This document shows, piece by piece, positions 1-7,453 of a stretch of 16,747 nucleotides of DNA; positions within the stretch are counted from its first letter, which is position 1, and each line of letters starts with the position of its first letter. The stretch is from Thermoflexus hugenholtzii JAD2. Its GTDB lineage: Bacteria; Chloroflexota; Dehalococcoidia; SHYB01. A program made the translations under genes and the position numbers. The notes beneath the pieces were generated by a model that ran no database searches, had not been told where the DNA came from, and saw only the letters and a list, made by a program, of their open reading frames with translations. The DNA is taken from positions 1-16,747 of the forward strand of contig CAMAVV010000010.1 of the NCBI GenBank assembly GCA_945861815.1. The letters run 5' to 3'.

Positions 1-2
1 AG

Positions 3-509
3 AACGAGATGGCAGGGCGCGGCGTTTTCAAGGCAAAGGACGACTACATCTACATCGGGTGCGTCTCCAACCGCCAGTGGCAGACGATGCTGAAGCTCAT
101 CGGCGGCGACGAGCTGGCGAACGACCCCGACTGGGCAGGGCGCAAGGGACGGCGCAAGCACCGGCAGGACGCCGACGCGCTCATCGACGTGTGGCTGAGC
201 GATAAGACGGCGGAGGAGGCGATGCAGATACTCCTGAAGAACCGCGTGGCCTCAGGAATCGTCAAGTCCGTCGATCAGCTCCTGCACGACAAGCACATCG
301 AGCAACGGGGGATGATACGAGAGGTTGACCAGCCAAAAGTCGGGACGCTCAAAGTCATCGGCTCGCCCTTCCAGCATATGTCGGGGATGGAGTTCAACTT
401 CAACCGTCCCGCGCCGGAGCTTGGCCAGCATAATGCGGAGATCTATTCCACGATCCTTGGCTATGACGCGGCCAAGCTCAAGCAGCTACAAGAGCAAGGC
501 GTCGTCTAG
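3..509 (+). CDS. Family III CoA-transferase (CaiB/BaiF), C-terminal part
   Basis: This is the 3' end of an ORF that is open to the left window edge, giving 168 readable residues. Family III CoA-transferases move CoA between carboxylic acids or isomerise CoA esters in the cytoplasm. The visible part matches the C-terminal lobe: an 'YIYIG' strand, a middle segment with 'LIGGDELANDPDW' followed by the 'TAEEAMQILLKNRVASGIVKS' region, then 'QRGMI', 'GSPFQ' and a closing 'LGQHNAEIYSTILG' that resembles the usual LGEHT-I--LGY ending. The ATG at position 9 is only an internal Met, because a whole N-terminal Rossmann-like half is missing. It ends 9 nt before the next paralogue and both finish in a similar Q-GV tail, so the two were probably duplicated and are co-transcribed. 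The substrate cannot be read from sequence. Confidence 0.9.
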   Translation, partial: NEMAGRGVFKAKDDYIYIGCVSNRQWQTMLKLIGGDELANDPDWAGRKGRRKHRQDADALIDVWLSDKTAEEAMQILLKNRVASGIVKSVDQLLHDKHIEQRGMIREVDQPKVGTLKVIGSPFQHMSGMEFNFNRPAPELGQHNAEIYSTILGYDAAKLKQLQEQGVV

Positions 510-518
510 GGGCGCAGT

Positions 519-1760
519 GTGCCAGGCAGATACAGCTTCCTCTCTCATCTCACCGCGCTCGACCTTACCGACCACACTGGCTTCATGGCAGGGCGCATCC
601 TTGCCGACCTGGGCGTTCGCGTCATAAAGGTCGAGCCACCAGGCGGCGACCCGGAGCGCGCATCGGGACCAGTCGTTGCCCAGGTGAAGGGCAGACAGCA
701 CAGCCTCGTGTGGCTCGCCTACAACCACAATAAAGAGAGCATCACACTCGATATCACACGACCCCAGGGCAAGGCGCTTTTCAAAAGGCTCGTCGCCAAA
801 ACCGACTTCGTCATCGAGTCGTTCGCCCCAGGGCAGATGGATAGGATCGGCCTGGGATTCGAAGAGTTGCGGAAGATTAACCCAGGCATCGTCCTCACGT
901 CCGTCACCGGCTTTGGGCAGAGCGGCCCCTATCGTGACTATCGCTATTCCGACCTGACGCTGATGGCGCTCGGCGGTGTGATGAACCTCATCGGCGATCC
1001 CGACCGCCCGCCAGTTCGCGTCTCCATCGAGCAGGCGATCGCGCATGGGTGCAGCCAGGCAGCAGCCGGCACACTGATGGCGCACGCCGCGCGAGCCAAG
1101 AGCGGCGAGGGTAGTCATGTCGATTGCGCCATCCTCGACTCGCTTATCCTCCTCATCGGCGGCGCCCTCCCAGCGTGGGAGGTAAACAAGGGAGAGTTCA
1201 AGCGCGAAGGCAGCCGGATGGTGACGAACATCTCCCGTCGCGCTATCTATCCGTGCAAAGACGGGCACCTTGCCTTCCTCCTCAACTTCGGCAGGAATGC
1301 TGTCCCGTTCATGACGCCGATGGTGCAGTGGCTCAAGGAAGAGGGGATGGCCGGATCTCTCGGGAACGTAGACTTTGGCAATACGAAAATCGAGCAGCTT
1401 TCAAAAGAACAACTCACGGAGTACGAGGATGTCTTCCTGCGGTTCTTCGCGACGAAGACGAAGGCTGAGATTCGCGAAGAAGCCGTCAAGCGCCGCCTAC
1501 TCGCCGATTCTATCAGCACCGTCGCCGATATTTACGCCGATAGTCAACTGAAGGCACGCAACTTCTTCTACGACGTCCGTCATCCTGACCTGGGCCGCGA
1601 CGTTCTTCATCCTGGGACGTTTATCCTCTGCCCAGAGGAATCCGCATCAGACGCAAGGCCCACACCACGTGGCGGAGAGCACAACGCGAGCGTCTTTGGG
1701 AGCATGCTCAAGCTAAAGCAGAGCGAGATTAAACAGCTTCATGCGCAGGGTGTGCTATGA
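519..1760 (+). CDS. Family III CoA-transferase (CaiB/BaiF) with atypical active-site position
   Basis: A full-length protein of 413 aa, in the family's usual 380-430 range. The GTG start at 519 follows TAGGGG at 6 nt. The N-terminus shows the signature 'LTALDLTDHTGFMAGRILAD' and 'VIKVEPPGGDPER' (about residues 11-47), then 'NKESITLDI' (71-79) and 'GFGQSGPY' (131-138). The CoA-transferase Asp that I place 11 residues before the 'ILAAL'-type helix in formyl-CoA transferase falls here on Ile174, in a segment reading 'RVSIEQAIAHGCSQAAAG'. Glu171 is the nearest acidic residue. The protein may therefore use another nucleophile or act as an isomerase, racemase or partner subunit. Its stop overlaps the next start (ATGA), which indicates translational coupling to the third paralogue. 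The substrate is unknown. Confidence 0.92.
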   Translation: MPGRYSFLSHLTALDLTDHTGFMAGRILADLGVRVIKVEPPGGDPERASGPVVAQVKGRQHSLVWLAYNHNKESITLDITRPQGKALFKRLVAKTDFVIESFAPGQMDRIGLGFEELRKINPGIVLTSVTGFGQSGPYRDYRYSDLTLMALGGVMNLIGDPDRPPVRVSIEQAIAHGCSQAAAGTLMAHAARAKSGEGSHVDCAILDSLILLIGGALPAWEVNKGEFKREGSRMVTNISRRAIYPCKDGHLAFLLNFGRNAVPFMTPMVQWLKEEGMAGSLGNVDFGNTKIEQLSKEQLTEYEDVFLRFFATKTKAEIREEAVKRRLLADSISTVADIYADSQLKARNFFYDVRHPDLGRDVLHPGTFILCPEESASDARPTPRGGEHNASVFGSMLKLKQSEIKQLHAQGVL

Positions 1761-2935
1761 CGGGCAAAGCAGCAACAACTCCCCTGCACGGCATTCGAGT
1801 CGTCGAGTTTTCAACGCTCATCGCTGGCCCCCTCACTGGGACGGCGCTGGGCGACTACGGCGCGGAGGTCATCAAGATCGAGGGTGTGACGCGCGCCGAC
1901 CAGCTGCGCTTTCACCCGCCGAAGCGAGGCCAGGTCAAGGGCGGGAATAGCGCCCGCTTCGCGCAATACAACCATTCGAAATTATCTCTCACGCTCGATA
2001 TGGCCCAGCCAGGGTCAATCGATGCAGCTATCGCCCTCATCGCACAATCGGACGTTCTTGTGGAGAACTACTCGCCGCGGGTGCTGAAGGGCTGGGGGAT
2101 GACTTACGAGCGCCTGCGCGCTATCCGGCCCGACCTCGTCATGATCAGCATGAGCGCTCTGGGACAGACGGGACCGCACGCGAACCACATCGGCCTTGGC
2201 GCAGGACTCGCCGCCAGGGGAGGCTTTGTCCACGTCACCGGCTGGCCCGATCGGGAACCGTGCCTGCCCGTCGGCGCATACACCGATTACATCGGCCCCC
2301 CCCTTACGCTCTCAGCGATCCTCGCGGCACTCGAGCGCCGCCGCATCACCGGCAAGGGCGCATATATCGACCTCTCCCAGCTTGAAGCACCGCTGCTTTT
2401 CATCGAGCCTGCGATGCTGAACTACCAGATTACAGGCGAGGTGGCTGTACGGCAAGGAAACCGCGCGCCGGACGCTTCTCCCCACGGCGCATTTCGCTGT
2501 CGCGGGAACGACGCCTGGTGCGCAATCGCCGTTCACACCGACGAGGAGTGGGCAAAGCTATGCGCGGTCATCGGCAGGCCTGAGGTGGCGCGCGATGGGC
2601 GTTTCGCAACACTTCGCGCGCGGCGGGGAAGCGAAACGGAAATCGAGCGACTCATCGAAGGGTGGACGAGCGAACGCACGCCCCGCGAGGCGATGGCGCA
2701 ATTGCAGGCTGCAGGCGTCAATGCAGGCGCGGTTCAAAAACCCGGGGATGTGCAGAGCGACCCGCAGTTAGCGCACCGAGGCTACTTGGCAGTTCGCCAG
2801 CACCCCGACGACGAGTCGTTCACGTACCACGCGCCGCCGTTCCACATCTCCAACGCGCCAGCCGACGTCCGCCGCTTTCCCTACCTGGGCGAACACAACG
2901 CCTATGTGCTGCAGGAGTTGCTAGGCCTGGGGTAG
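1757..2935 (+). CDS. Family III CoA-transferase (CaiB/BaiF), canonical
   Basis: A 392-aa complete paralogue starting at the ATG that overlaps the TGA of the upstream gene. Landmarks are 'GIRVVEFSTLIAGPLTGTALGDYGAEVIKIE' split across residues 12-42, 'YNHSKLSLTLDM' at 71-82, 'SALGQTGP' at 133-140 and a closing 'LGEHNAYVLQELLGLG'. In contrast to its neighbour it keeps an Asp (D177 in 'AYTDYIG') 11 residues ahead of 'ILAALERR', the position of the acyl-Asp nucleophile in formyl-CoA transferase (alignment by eye). The three genes could encode a heteromeric transferase or successive steps on CoA esters, as in tandem family III genes of other Chloroflexota. No acyl-CoA dehydrogenase or hydratase is present here to narrow the substrate. 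Confidence 0.93.
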   Translation: MTGKAATTPLHGIRVVEFSTLIAGPLTGTALGDYGAEVIKIEGVTRADQLRFHPPKRGQVKGGNSARFAQYNHSKLSLTLDMAQPGSIDAAIALIAQSDVLVENYSPRVLKGWGMTYERLRAIRPDLVMISMSALGQTGPHANHIGLGAGLAARGGFVHVTGWPDREPCLPVGAYTDYIGPPLTLSAILAALERRRITGKGAYIDLSQLEAPLLFIEPAMLNYQITGEVAVRQGNRAPDASPHGAFRCRGNDAWCAIAVHTDEEWAKLCAVIGRPEVARDGRFATLRARRGSETEIERLIEGWTSERTPREAMAQLQAAGVNAGAVQKPGDVQSDPQLAHRGYLAVRQHPDDESFTYHAPPFHISNAPADVRRFPYLGEHNAYVLQELLGLG

Positions 2936-2968
2936 GGAGGCGGCAGGTGTAATCAATAGACCCCTACC
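2931..2968. terminator. Weak inverted repeat between convergent stops
   Basis: GGTAGGG (2931-2937) and CCCTACC (2962-2968) are perfect 7-bp arms separated by 24 nt. Each arm contains the TAG stop codon of one of the two convergent genes (CoA-transferase and dnaN). There is no T-run on either side, so intrinsic termination is doubtful. It may only slow both polymerases. Confidence 0.25.
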
Positions 2969-4100
2969 ACTGAACAAACATCGGCATGACAACGTGCTTG
3001 AAGTTTGCAGCACTGGTGAGGTGGAAAAGACCTGGGCTTGAGGCATTGGTGACATCCAACATAAGCTCGCCTTTGCCGATCACGTTGAGCACGTCAGTCA
3101 TATATTTGGCGTTGAAAGCGATCTTCGCCTCTGGCCCCTCGATGTTCGCCTCGACCTCGCCAACGTTGTCGCCCACTTCCTCGGCACGGGCCGAGACCGT
3201 CACTTTGCCTTCGCCGTCCGAACCATCCTTGGGCGACATGAGTAAGCGCACGATGCCGCTCGCATCGCGGGCGAAGATGGAGGCGGCCTTCGTCGCGCGA
3301 AGGAACTCCTCCAGGTCAACAGTGACTCTTGTGGAGTGCTTTTGCGGGATGAGTTGCGAGTAGTTTGGAAAGTTCCCTTGGATTAACTGCGAGACAAGCC
3401 GGGCATTCTCCATCGAGAAGAGCACCTGGCTCTTTGCCGTGTTCACAGTGATCGTCACCGGATCCTTCGCCTCCGCGATGAGCTTGCCGACCTCATTGAG
3501 CGCGCGCGAAGGAATGATGACCGACAGCTTTTCCTTGACAGGCGTTGTGATCTTCGTCTTATCCACGGAGAGGCGGAAGCCGTCTGCCGCCGCCAGGGTA
3601 AGCATATCGCCTTCCACTTCAACGTTGACCCCGGTGAGCACAGGCCGTGAATCTTCCGTCGCCGCCGCAAACACAACCCGGCCGATCGCGGTACGCAGAT
3701 GCTCGGCCTCTATCTTGATTGTGATGCCCTGGTCGATGGCAGGGATCGGAGGAAAGTCTTCTGCGTCCATGCCGCTGAAGCGCGCCTCGAACTTCGCGCA
3801 CTTGAGCTGGAGGCTCTTCGACTTCCCTGACAGCTCCATCTCCACCTTATCGTTCGGAAGCGAATTGACGAAGTCAGTTAGAAGGCGCGCAGGCACCGTG
3901 ATGGCGCCTTCCTTTTCGACCTTTGCACCCACCCAGTGGACGATGGCAATTTCGAGGTTTGTCGCCGCCAGTTTCAAGCGGCCGTTCTCCGTCGCCAAAA
4001 AGACATTATTCGTAATAGGCAATGTCGTGCGTGTCGCAACGGCGCGGCCAACGATGGCCAGCCCGCGACTGAGGTTCTCTTGCAAACAAGACAGCTTCAT
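2964..4100 (-). CDS. dnaN: DNA polymerase III beta subunit (sliding clamp)
   Basis: A 378-aa protein, slightly longer than the usual ~366 aa. The clamp encircles DNA as a dimer and tethers polymerase III and other partners through its hydrophobic cleft. The start 'MKLSCLQENLSRGLAIVGRA', the 'LPITNNVFLAT' and 'LAATNLEIAI' strands of domain 1, 'RPVLTGVNVEVEG' with 'LAAADGFRLSV' of domain 2, and the closing 'HVVMPMFVQW' in place of the common MPMRL are all diagnostic. The ATG at 4100 is preceded by G-rich sequence with only a weak ribosome site. No dnaA, recF or gyrB is next to it, so this is not a classical oriC cluster. It lies 85 nt behind hemL on the same strand but has its own promoter-like sequence. 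Convergent with the CoA-transferase genes. Confidence 0.97.
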   Translation of the reverse strand: MKLSCLQENLSRGLAIVGRAVATRTTLPITNNVFLATENGRLKLAATNLEIAIVHWVGAKVEKEGAITVPARLLTDFVNSLPNDKVEMELSGKSKSLQLKCAKFEARFSGMDAEDFPPIPAIDQGITIKIEAEHLRTAIGRVVFAAATEDSRPVLTGVNVEVEGDMLTLAAADGFRLSVDKTKITTPVKEKLSVIIPSRALNEVGKLIAEAKDPVTITVNTAKSQVLFSMENARLVSQLIQGNFPNYSQLIPQKHSTRVTVDLEEFLRATKAASIFARDASGIVRLLMSPKDGSDGEGKVTVSARAEEVGDNVGEVEANIEGPEAKIAFNAKYMTDVLNVIGKGELMLDVTNASSPGLFHLTSAANFKHVVMPMFVQW

Positions 4101-4125
4101 ACACCACCCCCGAAAGAGTGGGGGT

Positions 4126-4155
4126 AGTATACAGCATCTAGGAAAATGCCGACAA
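4126..4155 (-). promoter_or_regulatory. Putative sigma70 promoter of dnaN
   Basis: On the minus strand TTGTCG (4155-4150), an 18-bp spacer and TATACT (4131-4126) lie 25 nt upstream of the dnaN ATG. A short inverted repeat ACCCCC/GGGGGT (4106-4111, 4120-4125) sits between the -10 box and the start codon and could affect initiation. The position in the hemL-dnaN gap suggests dnaN can be expressed independently of the haem genes. Confidence 0.5.
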
Positions 4156-4185
4156 GGGAAAACCGCCGCTTGTGGATAGCCGGGA

Positions 4186-5463
4186 CTACGTCGCCAGGGC
4201 CTTTGCCGAGGCCTTCACCGTCTTGTCGATATCTGCATCGTTATGGGCAAGGGAGACGAACCACGCCTCAAACTGGGATGGCGGCAGGTAGACGCCCGAC
4301 TTCAGCATCTTGTGGAAAAAGTCGCCGAACTGCTTGCGGTCAGCTTTGGCAACAGCATCCCAAGAATCGGCAGAGGAGGCGGCGAAGAAGAGTGTGAGCA
4401 GTGAGCCGATGCGCGTGATGGCGACGTCGCGATGCGCATCGCGGGCGGCAGTGCGAAGGCCAACTTCCAGCTTCGCCGACGTCTTCTCTAACCGCTTGTA
4501 GACGTTCGGCTTGGATAACAGCTTCAGCGTTTCGATTCCCGCAGTCATGGCAAGTGGATTGCCGGACAGCGTTCCCGCCTGATAGGCAGGACCAAGCGGC
4601 GCGATCCTCTCCATGATTTCTCGCCGTCCACCGTATGCGCCGACCGGCATACCGCCGCCGATAATCTTCCCGAGGCATGTGAGGTCTGCCTTCATGCCGT
4701 AAAGCTCCTGCGCTCCGCCTAAGGCAACGCGAAAGCCGCTGATAACCTCATCAAAGATAAGGAGCGCGCCGTGAGCATCGGCCAAAGAGCGCAGCACCTT
4801 CAAAAATCCCGGCTTTGGCGGCACAACGCCCATGTTCGCCGCAATAGGCTCGACGATGATGGCGGCGACTTCTCCCTTGTTCGCCTTGAGCAGCCCTTCG
4901 ACCGAATCGGTGTCGTTGTATTTGGCAACCAGCGTCAGGCCTGCATAGGCCGCAGGCACACCTGCGCTATCCGGCACGCCAAAGGTTGCGCCGCCGGAGC
5001 CAGCCTTCACCAACAGGCCGTCGGAATGGCCGTGATAGCAGCCATCGAACTTGATTATCTTGTCGCGACTAGTGAATGCGCGCGCGGCGCGGATGGCGCT
5101 CATGCAGGCTTCCGTGCCAGAGCTGACAAAGCGCATCATCTCTATCGAGGGAAAGGCCTTGACGACCAGCTTTGCCAGTGTCGTCTCAAGCTCGGTCGGC
5201 GCTCCGTAACTTGTGCCGAGCTTCGCCGCTTTTTGGAGCGCAGCAACAACCTTCGGGTGCGCGTGGCCGAGAATCAACGGCCCCCAAGAGCCAACATAGT
5301 CGATGTACTTTTTGCCATCGGCATCGAAAAGGTATGGGCCCTTGCCTCGAGCGATGAAGCGAGGCGAGCCTCCGACGGCGCGAAAGGCGCGGACAGGGCT
5401 ATCAACGCCGCCGGGAAGATAACGCTGGGCTTCAGCGAAGAGTTTCTCTGAACGCCTAGGCAT
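4186..5463 (-). CDS. hemL: Glutamate-1-semialdehyde 2,1-aminomutase
   Basis: A PLP enzyme that converts glutamate-1-semialdehyde, made by HemA, to 5-aminolevulinate in the cytoplasm. From the ATG at 5463 it is 425 aa, normal for the family. That ATG has AAGGA 5 nt upstream, whereas the TTG one codon earlier is unlikely. Visible family features: 'YLPGGVDSPVRAFRAVGG' (15-32), 'YIDYVGSWGPLILGHAHP' (53-70), 'VSSGTEACMSAIRAAR' (113-128), 'GCYHGHSDGLLVKAGSG' (141-157), 'LLIFDEVISGFR' with PLP-ring Asp238, and 'LGKIIGGGMPVGAYGGR' with the Schiff-base Lys266. The start overlaps the end of a small antitoxin-like ORF by 8 nt. It closes the haem block. Confidence 0.97.
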   Translation of the reverse strand: MPRRSEKLFAEAQRYLPGGVDSPVRAFRAVGGSPRFIARGKGPYLFDADGKKYIDYVGSWGPLILGHAHPKVVAALQKAAKLGTSYGAPTELETTLAKLVVKAFPSIEMMRFVSSGTEACMSAIRAARAFTSRDKIIKFDGCYHGHSDGLLVKAGSGGATFGVPDSAGVPAAYAGLTLVAKYNDTDSVEGLLKANKGEVAAIIVEPIAANMGVVPPKPGFLKVLRSLADAHGALLIFDEVISGFRVALGGAQELYGMKADLTCLGKIIGGGMPVGAYGGRREIMERIAPLGPAYQAGTLSGNPLAMTAGIETLKLLSKPNVYKRLEKTSAKLEVGLRTAARDAHRDVAITRIGSLLTLFFAASSADSWDAVAKADRKQFGDFFHKMLKSGVYLPPSQFEAWFVSLAHNDADIDKTVKASAKALAT

Positions 5464-5611
5464 CAAGGTCCTTCAAGAGAGCCTCGGTAGAGCGGAAGCT
5501 CTTGACCCGGCCTGCCTTGATATCCGCCTCTGCCTCTGCCTCACCCTCTTGCCAAGCTTTGGACCAGAACCATGCCTGAGATATATCGTGTGGAAACTTT
5601 CGAGTGTTCAT
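5456..5611 (-). CDS. Small antitoxin-like protein (C-terminal-tail type), 51 aa
   Basis: A 51-codon ORF running from ATG 5611 to TAG 5458-5456, inside the hemB-hemL gap. An in-frame TAA three codons upstream of the ATG rules out a longer N-terminus. It reads MNTRKFPHDISQ followed by 'AWFWSKAWQEGEAEAEADI' and 'KAGRVKSFRSTEALLKDL'. The WFW...WQ-GE-EA--DI-AGRV--F-S-E-L---L pattern is, as I recall it, the toxin-binding tail of AbrB/MazE- or RelB-like antitoxins; the DNA-binding half and any toxin gene are absent. No clear ribosome site is seen. Its stop overlaps the hemL start by 8 nt, so it may be coupled to hemL. It could be a solitary antitoxin relic or a small adaptor; family assignment is from pattern memory. 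Confidence 0.55.
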   Translation of the reverse strand: MNTRKFPHDISQAWFWSKAWQEGEAEAEADIKAGRVKSFRSTEALLKDLDA

Positions 5612-5663
5612 AGATATTTAGACGCAAATCTCTCTGAGTTAGTTCCAAAATCGAAGCGTTATT

Positions 5664-6644
5664 CTACTCCCTGAGCCACCTGGCCGCATCCTTCGCATGA
5701 TACGTAATGATGATGTCGGCTCCTGCGCGCTTGATGCTAGTCAGCGTCTCCATGACAGACCGTCGCTCATCAAGCCAGCCATTGCGCGCCGCCGCCTTCA
5801 GCATCGAGTACTCGCCGCTGACGTTATAGGCGGCGATGGGCAGGTCGAACCGCTGGCGCGCACGGGCGATGATATCGAGATAAGCCAAGGCAGGCTTCAC
5901 CATGATGATGTCTGCCCCTTCGCTGATGTCGAGTTCGATCTCTCGCAGCGCCTCCCGCGCATTCGCCGGGTCCATCTGGTAGCCGCGCCTGTCCCCAAAC
6001 TGCGGCGTTGATCCAGCCGCTTCGCGGAAGGGTCCGAAGAAGGCCGAGGCATACTTCGCCGCATAGGACATGATGGGAACGTTGCTCTGGCCGCCGGCAT
6101 CGAGAGCCTTGCGGATCGCGCCGACGCGCCCGTCCATCATGTCTGACGGCGCGACGATGTCTGCGCCCGCCTTGGCGTGGGAGACGGCCGCCTTCGCGAT
6201 TAGCTCGACACTGCGGTCGTTCTCCACATGGCCGTCGACGATGACGCCGCAATGGCCGTGGTCCGTATATTCGCAGAGGCACACATCGGTGACCACAACC
6301 ATCTCCGGCAGTGCTCCCTTGATAGCGCGCACCGCCTGCTGCACGATGCCGTTCTCCGCATAGGCTTCGCTTCCAACGCCATCCTTTTGCGCAGGGATGC
6401 CAAAGAGCAGGACGGCGGGGATGCCAAGGGACTGGGCCTCCTGCGCCTCGCGCACCGCTTCATCAGGCGAGAGGTGGTAACAGCCAGGCATCGCCGAGAT
6501 CTCGCGGCGAACACCTTTGCCGTGGGTGACAAACATCGGGTAGATGAAGTCCTGAGGCGAAAGGGCCGTCTCGCGCACCAACTGCCGCACGGCCTCGGTC
6601 TTCCGCAAACGCCGCATCCGCAGAATCGGGTATGTCGCCGCCAT
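5664..6644 (-). CDS. hemB: Delta-aminolevulinic acid dehydratase (porphobilinogen synthase)
   Basis: It condenses two 5-aminolevulinates to porphobilinogen. I start it at ATG 6644 (326 aa) because GGGAAGG lies 5 nt upstream and this places it 2 nt after the hemD stop; a GTG at 6671 would give a 9-residue extension overlapping hemD. Sequence marks: 'RMRRLRKTEAVRQLVRET' near the start, 'YPMFV' (35-39), 'DVCLCEYTDHGHCG' (120-133) with Cys122, Cys124 and Cys132 forming the zinc site of the Zn-dependent class, 'AAKYASAFFGPFREA' with catalytic Lys197, and 'IIMVKPALAYLDI' with the Schiff-base Lys250. Fifth gene of the regulator-hemA-hemC-hemD-hemB block. Confidence 0.97.
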   Translation of the reverse strand: MAATYPILRMRRLRKTEAVRQLVRETALSPQDFIYPMFVTHGKGVRREISAMPGCYHLSPDEAVREAQEAQSLGIPAVLLFGIPAQKDGVGSEAYAENGIVQQAVRAIKGALPEMVVVTDVCLCEYTDHGHCGVIVDGHVENDRSVELIAKAAVSHAKAGADIVAPSDMMDGRVGAIRKALDAGGQSNVPIMSYAAKYASAFFGPFREAAGSTPQFGDRRGYQMDPANAREALREIELDISEGADIIMVKPALAYLDIIARARQRFDLPIAAYNVSGEYSMLKAAARNGWLDERRSVMETLTSIKRAGADIIITYHAKDAARWLRE

Positions 6645-6646
6645 GC

Positions 6647-7453
6647 TTACCTTCCCTTCTTCTCTGCCCACTCCTCCAGCGCCGCCACAAGCCCAGACGT
6701 TGTGTTCTCGTTCGCCATCACGTCCACCCGCAGGCCCTGCTCATGGGCAGTCCTTGCCGTCACCGGGCCGATGCAGGCAATCGTGACGCGGCTGATCAAC
6801 TCCCGTGCGTCATTCCCAAGAAGCGCAATCAGGCTCATCACCGTTGATGAGCTGGTAAAGGTCACCACGTCCACTTCCCGGCTTGTGAGCGCCTGCACCG
6901 CGCGCCTGCGCGACTCCTCCGGCATGCTGGTGTGATAGGCAGGCACATCGTCCACCGTAGCGCCCAAGCGCGCCATCTCCCTCACCATCGTGTCCGGCGC
7001 AATATCGGATCGAGGGGTAAGCACTCGCTTCCCCTTCAGCCTCTCCTCGCCAAGCTCCTGCACAAGAACTTCCGATGTGTGTTTTGAAGGAACAAACTCG
7101 GGCTCTCGCCCATAGCCGCGCAGCGTGTTCGCCGTCGCCCGCCCCACAGTCGCCACCTTGCTGCGACTCAGAGCTGCTGCATCTTTTTTTGCATAGGCCA
7201 GGCGCTTGAAGAAATAGTCGACGCCGTTGGAGCTGGTGAAAATAACCCAATCGTAGCGTTGCAGGCGTCCAATCGCCTCATCGAGCGGACGCCAATCGGC
7301 AGGCGGCCCGACAATAATGGCTGGGATGCTCACAGGAATAGCGCCGGCCTCTCCCAACTGACTTGCAAAGGCGCTCGCTTGGTCAGGTGAGCGTGTGACC
7401 ATGACCCGCTTGCCGGCCAGAGGCTTCTTCGTTCCGCTATCTCTCGCGCTCAT
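6647..7453 (-). CDS. hemD: Uroporphyrinogen-III synthase
   Basis: It cyclises hydroxymethylbilane with inversion of ring D to give uroporphyrinogen III. The 268-aa protein has the weakly conserved two-lobed HemD layout: 'GKRVMVTRSPDQASAFASQL' (14-33), 'WVIFTSSNGVDYFFKRL' (69-85), 'VATVGRATANTLRGYG' (100-115), 'VDVVTFTSSSTVMSL' (194-208) and 'IACIGPVTARTAHEQGL' (225-241). The ATG overlaps the hemC stop by 4 nt (ATGA), so it is translated with hemC, the enzyme that makes its unstable substrate. No fused methyltransferase (CobA) domain is present, so sirohaem or cobalamin branching must be encoded elsewhere. Confidence 0.93.
   Translation of the reverse strand: MSARDSGTKKPLAGKRVMVTRSPDQASAFASQLGEAGAIPVSIPAIIVGPPADWRPLDEAIGRLQRYDWVIFTSSNGVDYFFKRLAYAKKDAAALSRSKVATVGRATANTLRGYGREPEFVPSKHTSEVLVQELGEERLKGKRVLTPRSDIAPDTMVREMARLGATVDDVPAYHTSMPEESRRRAVQALTSREVDVVTFTSSSTVMSLIALLGNDARELISRVTIACIGPVTARTAHEQGLRVDVMANENTTSGLVAALEEWAEKKGR

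Noticed and set aside
486..1268. Long minus-strand ORF of 260 codons opposite the second CoA-transferase
   Set aside because: The plus strand encodes a recognisable family over the same stretch; the antisense translation has no recognisable motif and is a by-product of GC-rich codon use.
4771..5451. Plus-strand ORF of 226 codons opposite hemL
   Set aside because: It is a shadow of the aminomutase gene with no ribosome site or family resemblance.
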